Of a DNA stretch of 64,000 nucleotides, positions 17,780 through 27,077 are shown piece by piece; the stretch's first letter is position 1; each line of letters opens with the position of its first letter. The translations under genes and the position numbers were made by a program. This DNA is from Gammaproteobacteria bacterium (GTDB lineage Bacteria > Pseudomonadota > Gammaproteobacteria > Nevskiales > Nevskiaceae): positions 1 to 64,000 of the forward strand of contig JAPLSB010000009.1 in the NCBI GenBank assembly GCA_026398875.1, read 5' to 3'. A model generated the notes under the pieces. That model saw only the letters and a program-made list of their open reading frames with translations, did no database searches and was not told the origin of the DNA.

Positions 17780-18154
17780 TCAGCCCAGCACAGGTGCTGC
17801 GGCGCCGGCCTTGCGACGACCATCCGCGAAGCGTTCGCGGGCGATCAGGTACAGCGGAAACGCGAACGACACGCCGATGTACGACAGGCCGACGAAGGCC
17901 CAGCCCCACTTCGCACCCATGCCGATGCGCTGCGTGTCATAGACGACCCAGATCATGAACACGACCCAGGCGATCGCCATGTCGATGCTCAGAAATGCGG
18001 CGGTGCCGCCGGCCTTGATCGCATCACCGAAGAACGCGACCGGATTGAGGATGTTGCCGCCGTTCGCCATCCAGTCGAAGGCATGTGGCCAGGTGGTCAG
18101 CAGCGCCACGATGCCCAGCACCAGGAACAAGCCGTGTTTCACGTTCTGCGTCAT
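17780..18154 (-). CDS. DUF2834-like small membrane protein
   Basis: A 124-residue protein with three predicted helices (GLFLVLGIVALLTTW, AAFLSIDMAIAWVVFMIWVV, WGWAFVGLSYIGVSFAFPLY). The spacing and the acidic-aromatic turn resemble DUF2834. A strong GGAGGAG ribosome site precedes ATG 18154. A near-identical paralogue of 117 residues is at 46996-47349, beside other catabolic genes. Function is unknown; recurrence with catabolic operons suggests a role in membrane adaptation or a monooxygenase complex, which is inference. Confidence 0.75.
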   Translation of the reverse strand: MTQNVKHGLFLVLGIVALLTTWPHAFDWMANGGNILNPVAFFGDAIKAGGTAAFLSIDMAIAWVVFMIWVVYDTQRIGMGAKWGWAFVGLSYIGVSFAFPLYLIARERFADGRRKAGAAAPVLG

Positions 18155-18341
18155 CGCGGTCTCCTCCGCACGTCCACCGAGCCGCCGGAATGGCGGATGG
18201 TTCGTTTTCTGTCGTCATCGGTCACGGGCCCCCTGCCGGGCAGGGACGCCAGCGCCTGATTGTCGAGGCTAACCCAGACCGATGGCCGGGACGCCATACC
18301 GAAGTTGTGCGCCGCACGGGAAACCCGGCAGCGCGCGACGA

Positions 18342-19412
18342 TCACGCCGTCTTGGCGGCGTGACTCTGGTCGGTGAACTTGTCGTAGTAGATCGCGTCCA
18401 GCTTCACGCCGAAGCCGGTCATCGCGGCGATGCCGGCATCGATCATGCCCGGCGGGCCGCACATGTAGCCTTCGGCATCGTTCAGCGACACGCCGGGCAG
18501 CGCCTTGCTGATGAACTCGGTGACCAGGCCGCGCGCGCCGGTCCAGTTGCTGTCGGCCGGTTCGTGCGAAAGCACTGGAATGAACACGAAGGTGTCGGAC
18601 CAGTTGTTGGCGATCTGCTGGATCTGTTCGAGGCCGTACAGGTCGGCCTGGGTGCGGGCGCCGAACAGGAAGGCGCAGGGCCGCTTGACGCGGTCCTTGC
18701 GCGCGGTTTCGAGCACCGACAGCAGCGGCGCCAGCCCCGAGCCGCCGGCGATGCAGAGCATCGGCGCGGTGCCCGGATGCAGGTGGAAGTTGCCGTGCGG
18801 ACCTTCGACGTCGAGCGGCAGCTCGTTCAGCTGGCCGTTGAACAGCGCTTCGGTGAACGCGCCGTTCGGCACCTTGCGAACGAAGAAGCTGACCTGCTTG
18901 CGGCCGTCGCGGTCGGGGGCGTCGGCATACGAGTAATTGCGGGCGCGTTCGAGCCCGGCGTACTTCAGGTTGGCGTACTGGCCGGCCACGAAATGCATCG
19001 GCCGATCGAGTTCGACGGTGATGCGGACGATGTCGTGAGTCAGCGCTTCGGTGGCGGCGATCCGGCCCTTGAACGCTTCCGCCTTCGGCGCATCGAGCGC
19101 CTGGCTTTCGACTTCGACCTGGGTCAGCGCGTCCTTCGGGATCGCCTGGCAGGCCAGGATGAAGCCGGCAGCGATTTCCTGCTGCGACAGCGTGTAGCCG
19201 AAGTCGGTCAGCGCCGAGACGCGGCCGGCCTTGAGCTTGCACTTGCACGAGCCGCAGGTGCCGACGGTGCAGTTGTGCGGGAACGGCACGCCGTTCTTCA
19301 GCGCGGCTTCCAGCATCGTTTCGCCGGACGGCACTTCATAACGCGAGCCGAACGGTGCGACCTCGACGAACTTCGCTTCCTTGGCGCCGAACAGGTTCTT
19401 CAGAAATCCCAT
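18342..19412 (-). CDS. plant-type [2Fe-2S] ferredoxin-FAD/NAD reductase
   Basis: A 356-residue electron-transfer protein: N-terminal chloroplast-type ferredoxin domain with C48, C53, C56 and C88 (NCTVGTCGSC...ACQ), then an FAD domain (RNYSY at 158-162) and an NAD domain (IAGGSGLAPL at 221-230 and CGPPGM near the C-terminus). The layout is that of phenol hydroxylase P5, MMO component C and related oxygenase reductases. It moves electrons from NAD(P)H to an oxygenase. No monooxygenase follows it, so it may serve the Rieske ferredoxin at 5762 or an enzyme outside the window. A GGAGTGAG ribosome site precedes ATG 19412, and its promoter region contains operator copy 1. Confidence 0.9.
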   Translation of the reverse strand: MGFLKNLFGAKEAKFVEVAPFGSRYEVPSGETMLEAALKNGVPFPHNCTVGTCGSCKCKLKAGRVSALTDFGYTLSQQEIAAGFILACQAIPKDALTQVEVESQALDAPKAEAFKGRIAATEALTHDIVRITVELDRPMHFVAGQYANLKYAGLERARNYSYADAPDRDGRKQVSFFVRKVPNGAFTEALFNGQLNELPLDVEGPHGNFHLHPGTAPMLCIAGGSGLAPLLSVLETARKDRVKRPCAFLFGARTQADLYGLEQIQQIANNWSDTFVFIPVLSHEPADSNWTGARGLVTEFISKALPGVSLNDAEGYMCGPPGMIDAGIAAMTGFGVKLDAIYYDKFTDQSHAAKTA

Positions 19413-19809
19413 CTCTCACTCCATCGCGGGCTGCTTCCTGCTGAGACCGGATGGGTCACGCGGAGCTTGACGTAAATAGTACGGTACAATACTAATACTG
19501 ACAACAAGATCGGTCTGACACCGTCGACGCTACTTCTACGTCGATCACGGCCGGCACCAGAACTGCGACCCGCACCGGGATCGCGGACCCGCGGGGGGAG
19601 CTTGCGATGGACATTCGCCAGGATTCGAGGTCGGCCGCTGCTGCCCCGGCTCATGCGCTGGCTCGTGCGCCGGCCGCCTGCCGCAGCCAGTCTTTTGGTG
19701 GGCGCTGCCAACCGCCCGCAGGCATCCCATACCGGGCGCGAAGCCGCCGTACCGGCGCGTATTGACCGCGGTCCCTTTCCGCTTCACCCATCCAGGAATC
19801 CAGCACGCC
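19413..19809. other. 397-bp divergent intergenic region
   Basis: This region separates the reductase (minus strand) from the alcohol dehydrogenase (plus strand). It contains the palindrome at 19477-19494 and no convincing gene; the open frames in it show no recognisable domain or ribosome site. Both divergent promoters should lie here. Confidence 0.6.
19477..19494. promoter_or_regulatory. palindromic operator, copy 1
   Basis: TAGTACGGTACAATACTA; the half-sites match at seven of nine positions. It lies 65 bases upstream of the reductase start and 316 bases upstream of the alcohol dehydrogenase start. It is one of five related palindromes in the window. Confidence 0.7.
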
Positions 19810-20925
19810 ATGTCCACCCAGCCCATCAACGCCAGTGCCGCGCTCGTTCGTCAGGTCGGCGGTCCGTTCACCATCGAATCGATCACCGTCGCGGCGCCGC
19901 GCGCGCATGAAGTGCGCGTGAAGATGGTCGGCGTCGGCATGTGCCACACCGATCTGGTGTTCCGCGACGGCTTTCCGGTGCCGATGCCGGTCGTGCTCGG
20001 CCATGAAGGTGCGGGCATCGTCGAAGCGGTCGGCAGCCATGTCACCGGCATCAAGCCGGGCGATCACGTGGTGCTCAGCTTCAACTCCTGCGCCGCCTGC
20101 CCGAGCTGCGACGATGCCAAGCCGGCCTACTGCTACAACTTCCTGGCCAACAACATGTCCGGCGTGCGGCCCGGTGATGGCACGACCAGCCTGAGCCAGG
20201 ACGGCGTGCAGGTTGCCGGCAACTTCTTCGGCCAGTCGTCGTTCGGCACCTACGCCGTGGCGCACGAGCGCAATGCCGTGGTGATCGACAAGGACCTGCC
20301 GCTGGAAATCATGGGTCCGCTCGGCTGCGGCATCCAGACCGGTGCCGGTGCTGTCGTCAACTCGCTGGCGCTGAAGCCCGGTCAGTCGCTGGCGATCTTC
20401 GGTGGCGGCGCCGTTGGCTTGTCAGGCCTGCTCGGCGCGCGGGCGATCGGCGCCGGCACGGTGATCGTCATCGAGCCGAACGAAGGCCGCCGCAAGCTGG
20501 CGCTGGAACTCGGTGCCACCCACGTGATCGACCCGAAGGCCGAAGCTGACGTGCTGGCCAAGGTCAAGGAACTCGGCGGTGGCGGCGTGACCCATGCGTT
20601 CGACACCACCGGCATTCCGGCGGTGATCGGCGTGGCGGTGGAAACCATGCTGCCGAACGGCATGCTCGGCCTCGTGGCCGTGCCGCCGCCGGATGCCAGC
20701 CTGCCGGCCAACATGATGAGCATGCTGATCCGTGGTGTCGGCGTGAAGTTCATCACCGAAGGCGACGCCGATCCGAAGCAGTTCATTCCGCAGATGGCGG
20801 CCTGGTACAAGGCCGGCAAGTTCCCGTTCGACCGGCTGATCACCAAGTTCAAGTTCAGCGAGATCAACGAGGCGGCGCATTCGTCCGAGAAGGGCGGCGC
20901 GATCAAGCCGGTGATGGTGTTCTGA
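19810..20925 (+). CDS. zinc-dependent alcohol dehydrogenase (benzyl/geraniol type, MDR)
   Basis: A 371-residue medium-chain dehydrogenase that oxidises a primary allylic or benzylic alcohol to the aldehyde. Catalytic zinc ligands are C45 (GMCHTD), H65-E66 (LGHEG) and C173 (LGCGIQTGAG); structural zinc ligands are C94, C97, C100 and C108. The Rossmann motif GGGAVGLSG begins at about residue 198, and E222 after the second strand indicates NAD. The GQSSFGTYAV block is typical of the XylB/GeoA benzyl and geraniol/perillyl alcohol dehydrogenases. ATG 19810 is chosen over an upstream start because the family begins near here. The neighbouring membrane protein follows 66 bases later. Confidence 0.88.
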   Translation: MSTQPINASAALVRQVGGPFTIESITVAAPRAHEVRVKMVGVGMCHTDLVFRDGFPVPMPVVLGHEGAGIVEAVGSHVTGIKPGDHVVLSFNSCAACPSCDDAKPAYCYNFLANNMSGVRPGDGTTSLSQDGVQVAGNFFGQSSFGTYAVAHERNAVVIDKDLPLEIMGPLGCGIQTGAGAVVNSLALKPGQSLAIFGGGAVGLSGLLGARAIGAGTVIVIEPNEGRRKLALELGATHVIDPKAEADVLAKVKELGGGGVTHAFDTTGIPAVIGVAVETMLPNGMLGLVAVPPPDASLPANMMSMLIRGVGVKFITEGDADPKQFIPQMAAWYKAGKFPFDRLITKFKFSEINEAAHSSEKGGAIKPVMVF

Positions 20926-20991
20926 AGCGGCTTTCCGGCAGGGGCACGGCCATGCACGCCGTGCCCCGCCGATCACACGGGAGGAGCAGTC

Positions 20992-21744
20992 ATGCAGAAG
21001 CAATCGAGCATCGCCTCGCAGAAGTTGGGGCTGTGGTGCACCTGGGTGTTCGCGGCCTTGACGGTGATCGGCTGGCTCGGCATCGCACATTTCTATGCGC
21101 CGTTTCCGGCCGATGCCGGCATTGATGCGACCAAGGCCTGGTTCACCGAAGAACACCGGATGGGCACGATCATCGGCTGCACGATCTTCTACATCGCTGC
21201 CGGCCTGCTGACACCCGGCTCGATCCAGTTCGGAATCATGCTGTCGAAGATCGAAGGCCGTTATCCGCTGTGGTCGATCACCGCCGGTGTCTGCGGCATC
21301 TTCATTTCGCTGATCATCTTTTTCAACGCCTGCGCGTGGATCGTCTGCGCCTACCGGGTCGAGACCGGCGCCGACGTGATCCAGTCCTGGTACGACTGGT
21401 CGTGGTTCGCGTTCCTGCTTGGCTGGATCTATCTGGCGATCGAGATGATCGCGACCGCCGTCGTCGAACTGATGGATACCCGCGAAGAGCCGATGATCCC
21501 GCGCTGGTTCACCTGGCTGACGTTTGCCGGTGCGGCCAGCCTGATCACCGCCGCCGGCCCGGCGTTCTTCAAGAGCGGCCCGTTCGCCTACCACGGGCTG
21601 TTCGGCTTCTACCTGCCGATGGTCGTGTGGGGCACGTACCTGATCGGCACGACCCTGTTCATGTACCGCGAGCTGTCGCGCGAAGCGGCGGCCGAACAAG
21701 GTACTGCGCCGGTCCGCGGCATCGCGGCGGCCATGCCGCACTGA
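20992..21744 (+). CDS. six-helix membrane protein, unknown function
   Basis: A 250-residue integral membrane protein with about six hydrophobic helices (for example LGLWCTWVFAALTVIGWLGI, MGTIIGCTIFYIAAGLL, ITAGVCGIFISLIIFF) and the conserved-looking KSGPFAYHGLFGFYLP segment. A close-in-design paralogue is at 59480-60253, where the equivalent segment is KTGPFAFHGMFNFWI. A GGGAGGAG ribosome site precedes ATG 20992. I recognise no named family. Its position after an alcohol dehydrogenase and reductase, and the paralogue's position before NorE-like and NorF-like subunits, point to an oxygenase- or respiration-linked membrane role; that is inference. Confidence 0.7.
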   Translation: MQKQSSIASQKLGLWCTWVFAALTVIGWLGIAHFYAPFPADAGIDATKAWFTEEHRMGTIIGCTIFYIAAGLLTPGSIQFGIMLSKIEGRYPLWSITAGVCGIFISLIIFFNACAWIVCAYRVETGADVIQSWYDWSWFAFLLGWIYLAIEMIATAVVELMDTREEPMIPRWFTWLTFAGAASLITAAGPAFFKSGPFAYHGLFGFYLPMVVWGTYLIGTTLFMYRELSREAAAEQGTAPVRGIAAAMPH

Positions 21745-21759
21745 GCACTGCCTGAGGGG

Positions 21760-21810
21760 GCACGAAAAAGCCCGATGCCGGGATTGCCGGCATCGGGCTT
21801 TTTTCGTGCT
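21760..21810. terminator. bidirectional intrinsic terminator
   Basis: A long perfect stem (aaaagcccgatgccgg with ccggcatcgggctttttt) lies between convergent genes 20992-21744 (plus) and 21820-22401 (minus), with A/T runs on both sides. Confidence 0.9.
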
Positions 21811-21819
21811 TGCTGACCG

Positions 21820-22401
21820 TCAGTTCGACGAGATCCGCGAGATCGACTGCTTGACCTTCAGTAGCAGCTTGAACAGCGTGGCCTGCTCGTCCGGCGACAG
21901 GTCGGCGAGCACGCGCTCGTTGAATTCGACTTCCAGCTGGGTCATCCGCTTGATCAGGCCCTGTGCCGATTTCGACAGGTAAACCCGCTTCGCACGCTTG
22001 TCGGTCGGGTCTGGACGGCGCGATACCCAGCCGCCGCCTTCAAGGCTTTCGATGACGTCACCGAGACTGGCCTTGCCGACTTCCAGCACGTCGGCCAGCT
22101 GCGTCTGCATCATGCCGTCGTGGCGCGACAGGTGCGCCAGCACCCACCACTGCGCGCGAGTGATGCCGAGCGGCTTCATGTAGTGGTCGTAGGCGCTGCG
22201 CCGCATCCGCGACACATCGTGTATCAGGAAGCTCAGCCGGATGCCGTCGCGGGCGTGGTCGTCGAGCTCGGCCGGCATCAGATCAGATCCGGCACCGCTG
22301 CGCGGGCTGCCGGCCAGCGAGACATCAGCGGTGCCGCGGGCCTGGGCGATCGCCTTGGTGACTTTCGCGACGCGCTCGGACTTGGTTTTGACTGCACACA
22401 T
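21820..22401 (-). CDS. MarR-family transcriptional regulator
   Basis: A 193-residue protein with a roughly 50-residue N-terminal extension and a MarR winged helix: LGITRAQWWVLAHLSRHDGM, QTQLADVLEVGKASLGDVIE (recognition helix) and the wing DPTDKRAKRVYLS. MarR proteins usually bind 16-20-bp palindromes and release on binding a pathway acid or CoA ester; the BadR regulator of alicyclic acid degradation belongs to this family. With BadI-like and BadH-like genes in the window, this is my first candidate for the five operator palindromes. No copy of that palindrome is seen in its own upstream region, so direct autoregulation is not supported. Confidence 0.88.
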   Translation of the reverse strand: MCAVKTKSERVAKVTKAIAQARGTADVSLAGSPRSGAGSDLMPAELDDHARDGIRLSFLIHDVSRMRRSAYDHYMKPLGITRAQWWVLAHLSRHDGMMQTQLADVLEVGKASLGDVIESLEGGGWVSRRPDPTDKRAKRVYLSKSAQGLIKRMTQLEVEFNERVLADLSPDEQATLFKLLLKVKQSISRISSN

Positions 22402-22571
22402 GTGAAGAGGGCTTCAATTGGAATTTGATACGCAGTGTAGGAACAAGGCTCTGTCCTGCGCTAGTCGTATGTTTCCGCACGAATCAGGCCAGCGTTCCTT
22501 CCGAACGCGCGTCCGTTGACGTTACGACTGTGGAACGCCGATCGTCGGCGTCCCGACGACCCTCGTCGGAT

Positions 22572-23768
22572 TTACAGCAGTCCGACGATGCTGATCGCGG
22601 CAACGCCGTTGTACGGCACGCCGCCGAGGTTGTGCGACAGCCCCAGGGTCGGCTTGTTCAGCTGGCGCTCGCCAGCGCGGCCGAGCAGCTGCAGGTAATG
22701 CTCGTAGACCATGCGCAGTCCGGTGGCGCCGATCGGGTGGCCGAAGCACTTCAGGCCGCCGTCGATCTGGCAGGGAATCGCGCCGTCGGCGTTGTACACA
22801 CCATCGAGCACGTCCTTCCAGGCCTGACCGTCGTCGGACAGCCCGAGGTCTTCCATCGTCACCAGCTCGGTGACCGAGAAGCAGTCGTGCACTTCGATCT
22901 GGCTGAGCTGCTTGCGCGGGTCCGTGATGCCGGCCTCGCGATAGGCGGCAGCGGCGGCCATCCGGGTGTTCGGCACGCTGGCGCCGTCCCAGTCGCTCAT
23001 GCCCGATTCGCGGCCCGATGACGACGACAGCTGCAGCGCCTTGATCGATACCAGATCGTGCTTGCCGAGCGCGCGCGCGATCTCCGGCGTGGTGACGATC
23101 GCCACCGCCGCGCCATCGCTGACACCGCAGCAGTCGAACACGCCCAGCGGCTCGGCGATCATCGGCGCCTTGAGGATGGTGTCCATCTCCACCGCCTTGC
23201 GCAGATGCGCCTTCGGGCTCTTGGTGCCGTTCTGGTGGCTCTTCCACGACACCGTCGCCAGCGCGCGCTTGAACAGATCCCGGTCAATGCCGTACTTGGC
23301 GCGGTAGCCGGCCGCTAGCTGGGCGAAGCCGGCCGGGGCCGAGCAGTACGGCATCCACAGATCGTTCAGGGTGCCCTTGCCGGGCACCGGCAGACCGCCG
23401 TAGCCGGTGTCCTTGAGCTTTTCGACACCGACGGCGAGCGCGATGTCGACGGCGCCGCTGGCCACGGCATAGGTCGCGCCGCGCAGTGCTTCAGTGCCGG
23501 TGGCGCACATGTTCTCGACCCGGGTCACCGGGATGCCCTGCAGGCGCAGCGCGGTGGCCAGCGGAATCGCCGAATTGCCGACGTTGACCGAATCGAGCGC
23601 CGAACCGAACCACGCGGCTTCGATCTGCTTGCGCTCGATACCGGCGTCCTTCAGCGCTTCGAGGAACGCTTCGTTGATCAGCTGTTCGCTGCCGACATCC
23701 CAGCGCTCGCCAAAGCGCGAGCAGCCCATGCCGAGGATTGCGACCTTGTCCTTGATGCCCGTTGCCAT
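22572..23768 (-). CDS. SCP-x-type thiolase / acyl-CoA acetyltransferase
   Basis: A 398-residue thiolase-superfamily protein of the sterol-carrier-protein-x branch. The nucleophile is C88 in ENMCATGTEALRG; the HDCFSVTE and KCFGHPIGATG motifs supply histidines and the second cysteine. The expected reaction is thiolytic release of acetyl- or propionyl-CoA from a branched or cyclic 3-ketoacyl-CoA. Related thiolase-fold proteins paired with DUF35 domains can instead be retro-aldolases in steroid side-chain cleavage, and that alternative cannot be excluded, although C88 is retained here. The next gene upstream (23801, 32-base gap) encodes its likely DUF35 partner. Confidence 0.85.
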   Translation of the reverse strand: MATGIKDKVAILGMGCSRFGERWDVGSEQLINEAFLEALKDAGIERKQIEAAWFGSALDSVNVGNSAIPLATALRLQGIPVTRVENMCATGTEALRGATYAVASGAVDIALAVGVEKLKDTGYGGLPVPGKGTLNDLWMPYCSAPAGFAQLAAGYRAKYGIDRDLFKRALATVSWKSHQNGTKSPKAHLRKAVEMDTILKAPMIAEPLGVFDCCGVSDGAAVAIVTTPEIARALGKHDLVSIKALQLSSSSGRESGMSDWDGASVPNTRMAAAAAYREAGITDPRKQLSQIEVHDCFSVTELVTMEDLGLSDDGQAWKDVLDGVYNADGAIPCQIDGGLKCFGHPIGATGLRMVYEHYLQLLGRAGERQLNKPTLGLSHNLGGVPYNGVAAISIVGLL

Positions 23769-23800
23769 GTCTTGTTCTCGTGAGTCGTGCGGTTGGGCGC

Positions 23801-25240
23801 TCAGCGCACCGGTGCCGCTTTCCAGAAGTAGCGGCTGTAATGGCGCTTGCGATCGCGGGCCTTGACCCGGAACTGCATTGACAGCCGCGTGCCGACATCG
23901 AGCCCGCCGGAGCCGACCTCGACGATTTCCATCAACAGCCGCGCGCCGACATCGAACTGCACCAGGCCGACATACAGCGGCGGTGCCAGATAGAACTGCA
24001 GCCAGTCGGCACTCCAGGTCGCGATCTGGCCGCCCTGATCGGCGAGGCTGAACGGCGTCTGCGAATCCGAGGCACCGCAGGACACGCAGTTCGGCAGACG
24101 CGGGAACTGCACCGTGTTGCAGGCCGTGCAACGGCCGCCAACGAAGGCATTGATCTGATCGGAAGAGCGGTAATGCTGGGTCAGCGCGGCCTTGACGTCG
24201 GTCTCGGCGCGCATGCCCCAGTCGAGGTCGATCTCGCCTTCGAACGAGGCCATCTTCAGATACGCGGTTTCCGGTATCCGCGCGGCGATCGCCTTGGCCA
24301 GACCCATCGCCGGCTTGTGCGTGCCTTCGCCCATCTCGAACGCCAGCACTTCGCAGCCCTGCCCGAACGCCGCGACGATGATCAGATCCCCCGGCTTGGC
24401 CAGTTCCAGTGCATGGATCAGCTGCAGCGGCGCGTGCGCCGTGCCGCAGTCGCCGACCGTGCCGGCGAAGTCCGGAAGCAGACGTTCGGGTGCAATGCCC
24501 AGCGCCTTGGCTACCAGCTTGTCGCTGCCGCCCGGTGCGCCGGCCAGGCCGAACCACTGCACGTCGGCTGCCGCCTTGCCAAGCTTGGCCAGCAGCTTCC
24601 TGGTGGCAGCGGGGACGGCACGCGACACGCCTTCGTCGCGAATCCAGCGCTCTTCCCAGAAGTAGTCGTGCTTTTCGCCGCTGGCGCGGAAGTGATCGAC
24701 GAACAGATTGGTGATCGATTCGCGGCCGAGGTAGGTCGCGATCGCGGCATCGCTGCCGACCTGCAGCGCTGCCGCGCCGGCACCGAACTGGAATTCCTGA
24801 ACGCTGGCCGGCTTTGCCGAACGGCGATCGGCGGCAACCACCAGCGCATCGCCTTCAGCGCTTGATTCCAGCGCCTGCGCCAAGGCCGACAGCCCCGAAC
24901 GCAGCGAGCCGCCGGCATCGTTGCAGGCGGTGGCGGCCGGCAGGTCGAGGGCACTGGCGACGATCGCGGCATTGAGCAGATCGGCGAACGGGGCCGTGGT
25001 CGAAGCCAGGGTCAGCGATGCCGGCCGAGCGCGACCATTGCCATGCAGGCAGTCGCGGGCGGCGGCGACCGCCAGCGTGATCGCGTCCTCGTCCCAGTTG
25101 CACAGCGCGCGTTCGCCCTTGCCCTGCGCCTTCAGGCCGGGCATCGCCCAGGCATGCGCATCGGCAATGGCCGCGCGGCTCATTCTCAACCGGGGAATCC
25201 AGGCACCGTACGATGCGATACCTTTCCTGTGCTGACTCAA
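23801..25240 (-). CDS. HMG-CoA-synthase-like protein fused to a DUF35 OB-fold domain
   Basis: A 479-residue fusion. Residues 1-350 resemble HMG-CoA synthase/KAS III (GIASYGAWIPRLRM near the start, probable nucleophile C106 in TACNDAGGSLRSG, and the DLIIVAAFGQGCEV block). The C-terminal 120 residues have the zinc-ribbon CTACNTVQFPRLPNC plus VSCG and an OB fold typical of DUF35. Such proteins sit beside SCP-x thiolases and give acyl-CoA specificity. The start is TTG 25240, preceded by GGAGACAAGG, since the family N-terminus (GIxSYGAxIPR) must be included and no ATG lies before it. Operator copy 2 lies upstream. Confidence 0.82.
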   Translation of the reverse strand: MSQHRKGIASYGAWIPRLRMSRAAIADAHAWAMPGLKAQGKGERALCNWDEDAITLAVAAARDCLHGNGRARPASLTLASTTAPFADLLNAAIVASALDLPAATACNDAGGSLRSGLSALAQALESSAEGDALVVAADRRSAKPASVQEFQFGAGAAALQVGSDAAIATYLGRESITNLFVDHFRASGEKHDYFWEERWIRDEGVSRAVPAATRKLLAKLGKAAADVQWFGLAGAPGGSDKLVAKALGIAPERLLPDFAGTVGDCGTAHAPLQLIHALELAKPGDLIIVAAFGQGCEVLAFEMGEGTHKPAMGLAKAIAARIPETAYLKMASFEGEIDLDWGMRAETDVKAALTQHYRSSDQINAFVGGRCTACNTVQFPRLPNCVSCGASDSQTPFSLADQGGQIATWSADWLQFYLAPPLYVGLVQFDVGARLLMEIVEVGSGGLDVGTRLSMQFRVKARDRKRHYSRYFWKAAPVR

Positions 25241-25318
25241 GACCTTGTCTCCGGACGGTGCGGTACTGGGGAATCAGCGCTGCGCCGACACCTCGGCAGC
25301 GCGATTGTTTTCCATGAC

Positions 25319-25336
25319 TGATACGGTACCATACGA
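25319..25336. promoter_or_regulatory. palindromic operator, copy 2
   Basis: TGATACGGTACCATACGA, centred on GGTACC, lies between the divergent genes starting at 25240 (minus) and 25429 (plus). The half-sites agree at six of nine positions, and the right half ACCATACGA is identical to copy 3. Confidence 0.72.
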
Positions 25337-25428
25337 TTCTGTCGAAGCTTCAAGATCGTCGTGAATCACCGGCGATCACGCGCTTGCGGCGATGCCGCGA
25401 CCACTCGAAACATCTGCTCGAAACGACC

Positions 25429-26289
25429 ATGAAATCCCTTCTGTTTGTCCCGGCCGACAACGAGCGCAAGCTTGCCAAGGCGGTCAGCTGCGGCGCCGAT
25501 GCGCTGGCCTTCGATCTCGAGGATTCGGTGCTGCCGGAGCGCAAGCCGCTCGCCCGCAAGCTGCTGGTCGAGTACCTGAAGACCTACAGCTGCACCAGCG
25601 AGGTCTGGATTCGCGTCAACGATCTGGCTTCCGGCGAAACGCTGGCCGATCTGGCGGCGGTGATCGCCAGTAAGCCGGTCGGCATCGTGCTGCCGAAGAT
25701 CCTCGGGCCGGAATGTCTGCAGAAGGTCAGCCATTACCTCGACATGGCCGAAACCGCCGCCGGCCTGCCGCTCGGTTCGACCGCGATCTTCGCGGTATGC
25801 ACCGAAACGCCGTCGGCCGTGCTGCGCATGGGCGAGCTGCTGAACAAGCCGTTCCCGCGGCTGCGCGGGATGCTGTGGGGTGGCGAGGATCTCAGTGCCG
25901 CACTCGGCGCCGGTGATCCGCGCGCGCCGGACGGTCGCTGGCGGCCGGTCTACGAGCACGCGCGCACGCAGTGCCTGCTGGCCTGCCATGCACTCGGGGT
26001 CGAAGCACTCGACACCGTCTATGTCGACTTCAAGAACCCGGATGGCTGCCGCGCCAACAGTCTGGCTGCGCGCTACGACGGCTTCACCGGCAAGATCGCG
26101 ATCCACCCGGATCAGGTGCCGATCATCAACGCCGCGTTCAGCCCCAGCGACGATGAACTGGCGTTTGCGCGGCGCGTTATTGCGGCTTTCGAGTCCGGTG
26201 CAGGTGCCGTGTCGCTGGACGGCAAGATGCTCGACATTCCGCATCTGAAGGCGGCCCGTCGCCTGCTTGCCGCTGCGGCTGCCCACTGA
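25429..26289 (+). CDS. CitE-like CoA ester lyase (HpcH/HpaI family)
   Basis: A 286-residue TIM-barrel protein of the citrate-lyase-beta/malyl-CoA lyase family. Characteristic segments are the N-terminal [16 protein letters not shown], the metal-site [12 protein letters not shown], the conserved [14 protein letters not shown] and the [10 protein letters not shown] block, and the C-terminal [14 protein letters not shown]. It would cleave or condense a 3-hydroxyacyl-CoA with an acidic end, or hydrolyse a malyl-type CoA ester. ATG 25429 is chosen over an upstream in-frame start because it gives the standard N-terminus. It begins an operon with the CoA-transferase pair and is divergent from the DUF35 fusion. 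Confidence 0.82.
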   Translation: MKSLLFVPADNERKLAKAVSCGADALAFDLEDSVLPERKPLARKLLVEYLKTYSCTSEVWIRVNDLASGETLADLAAVIASKPVGIVLPKILGPECLQKVSHYLDMAETAAGLPLGSTAIFAVCTETPSAVLRMGELLNKPFPRLRGMLWGGEDLSAALGAGDPRAPDGRWRPVYEHARTQCLLACHALGVEALDTVYVDFKNPDGCRANSLAARYDGFTGKIAIHPDQVPIINAAFSPSDDELAFARRVIAAFESGAGAVSLDGKMLDIPHLKAARRLLAAAAAH

Positions 26290-26339
26290 TCATCACGACA
26301 ACAACGACACGCCGTCCCATCGACGAGGAGCCGCGACCG

Positions 26340-27077
26340 ATGTCCCGCAAGATCTACCCCGATGCTGCCAGCGCGCTGGCCGGCATCACCTTCGACGGCA
26401 TGACCGTCATGTCCGGCGGCTTCGGCCTCAGCGGCATTCCCGAGAACCTGATCGTTGCGCTGCGCGACTCGGGTGCGAAGGACCTGACCGTGATCGGCAA
26501 CAACGTCGGCTGCGATGGCCACGGCATGTGGCTGGTGCTGGCCAACAACCAGATCCGGAAGGTGCTGGCCAGTTACGTCGGCGAGAACAAGATTCTCGAA
26601 CAGCGCTACATGACCGGCGAGATCGAGATCGAATTCAATCCGCAGGGCACGCTGGCCGAGCGCATTCGCGCCGGCGGTGCGGGCATCCCGGCGTTCTACA
26701 CGCGCACCGGCTACGGCACCAAGGTCGCCGAAGGCAAGGAGACGCGGCAGTTCCCGAATCCGGACGGCACGCTGGACTGGTATGTGATGGAAACCGGCCT
26801 CACGGCCGACATCGCGCTGGTCAAGGCCTGGAAGGCCGATACCGAAGGCAACCTCGTCTATCGCAAGACCGCACGCAACTTCAATCCGATGATTGCCACC
26901 GCTGGCCGCATCACGATTGCCGAAGTCGAGGAGATCGTCGAAGTCGGCGAACTCGATCCGAACCAGATCCACACGCCGGGCATCTTCGTCCAGCGTCTGA
27001 TCAAGGGCACGAACTACGTCAAGCACATCGAGCGCGTCACCACGCGGCCGCGTCCGACTTCGCAGGAGAGCAACTGA
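26340..27077 (+). CDS. 3-oxoacid CoA-transferase, subunit A
   Basis: A 245-residue alpha subunit of the SCOT/PcaI-type CoA-transferase (family I), which exchanges CoA between succinyl-CoA and a 3-oxo acid. Recognisable are the N-terminal [54 protein letters not shown] and [24 protein letters not shown] ribosome site precedes ATG 26340. The stop overlaps the start of subunit B (TGATG). The substrate may be acetoacetate, 3-oxoadipate or a longer ring-derived acid; sequence alone does not say. Confidence 0.9.
   Translation: MSRKIYPDAASALAGITFDGMTVMSGGFGLSGIPENLIVALRDSGAKDLTVIGNNVGCDGHGMWLVLANNQIRKVLASYVGENKILEQRYMTGEIEIEFNPQGTLAERIRAGGAGIPAFYTRTGYGTKVAEGKETRQFPNPDGTLDWYVMETGLTADIALVKAWKADTEGNLVYRKTARNFNPMIATAGRITIAEVEEIVEVGELDPNQIHTPGIFVQRLIKGTNYVKHIERVTTRPRPTSQESN

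Noticed and set aside
15894..17942. 682-codon plus-strand frame opposite the FadL-like gene
   Set aside because: No recognisable family, and the opposite strand carries a signal peptide and FadL motifs, so it is a shadow frame.
19602..19910. Short plus-strand gene between the reductase and the alcohol dehydrogenase
   Set aside because: It overlaps the start of the alcohol dehydrogenase, has no ribosome site or domain, and is rich in arginine as expected of a GC-rich shadow.
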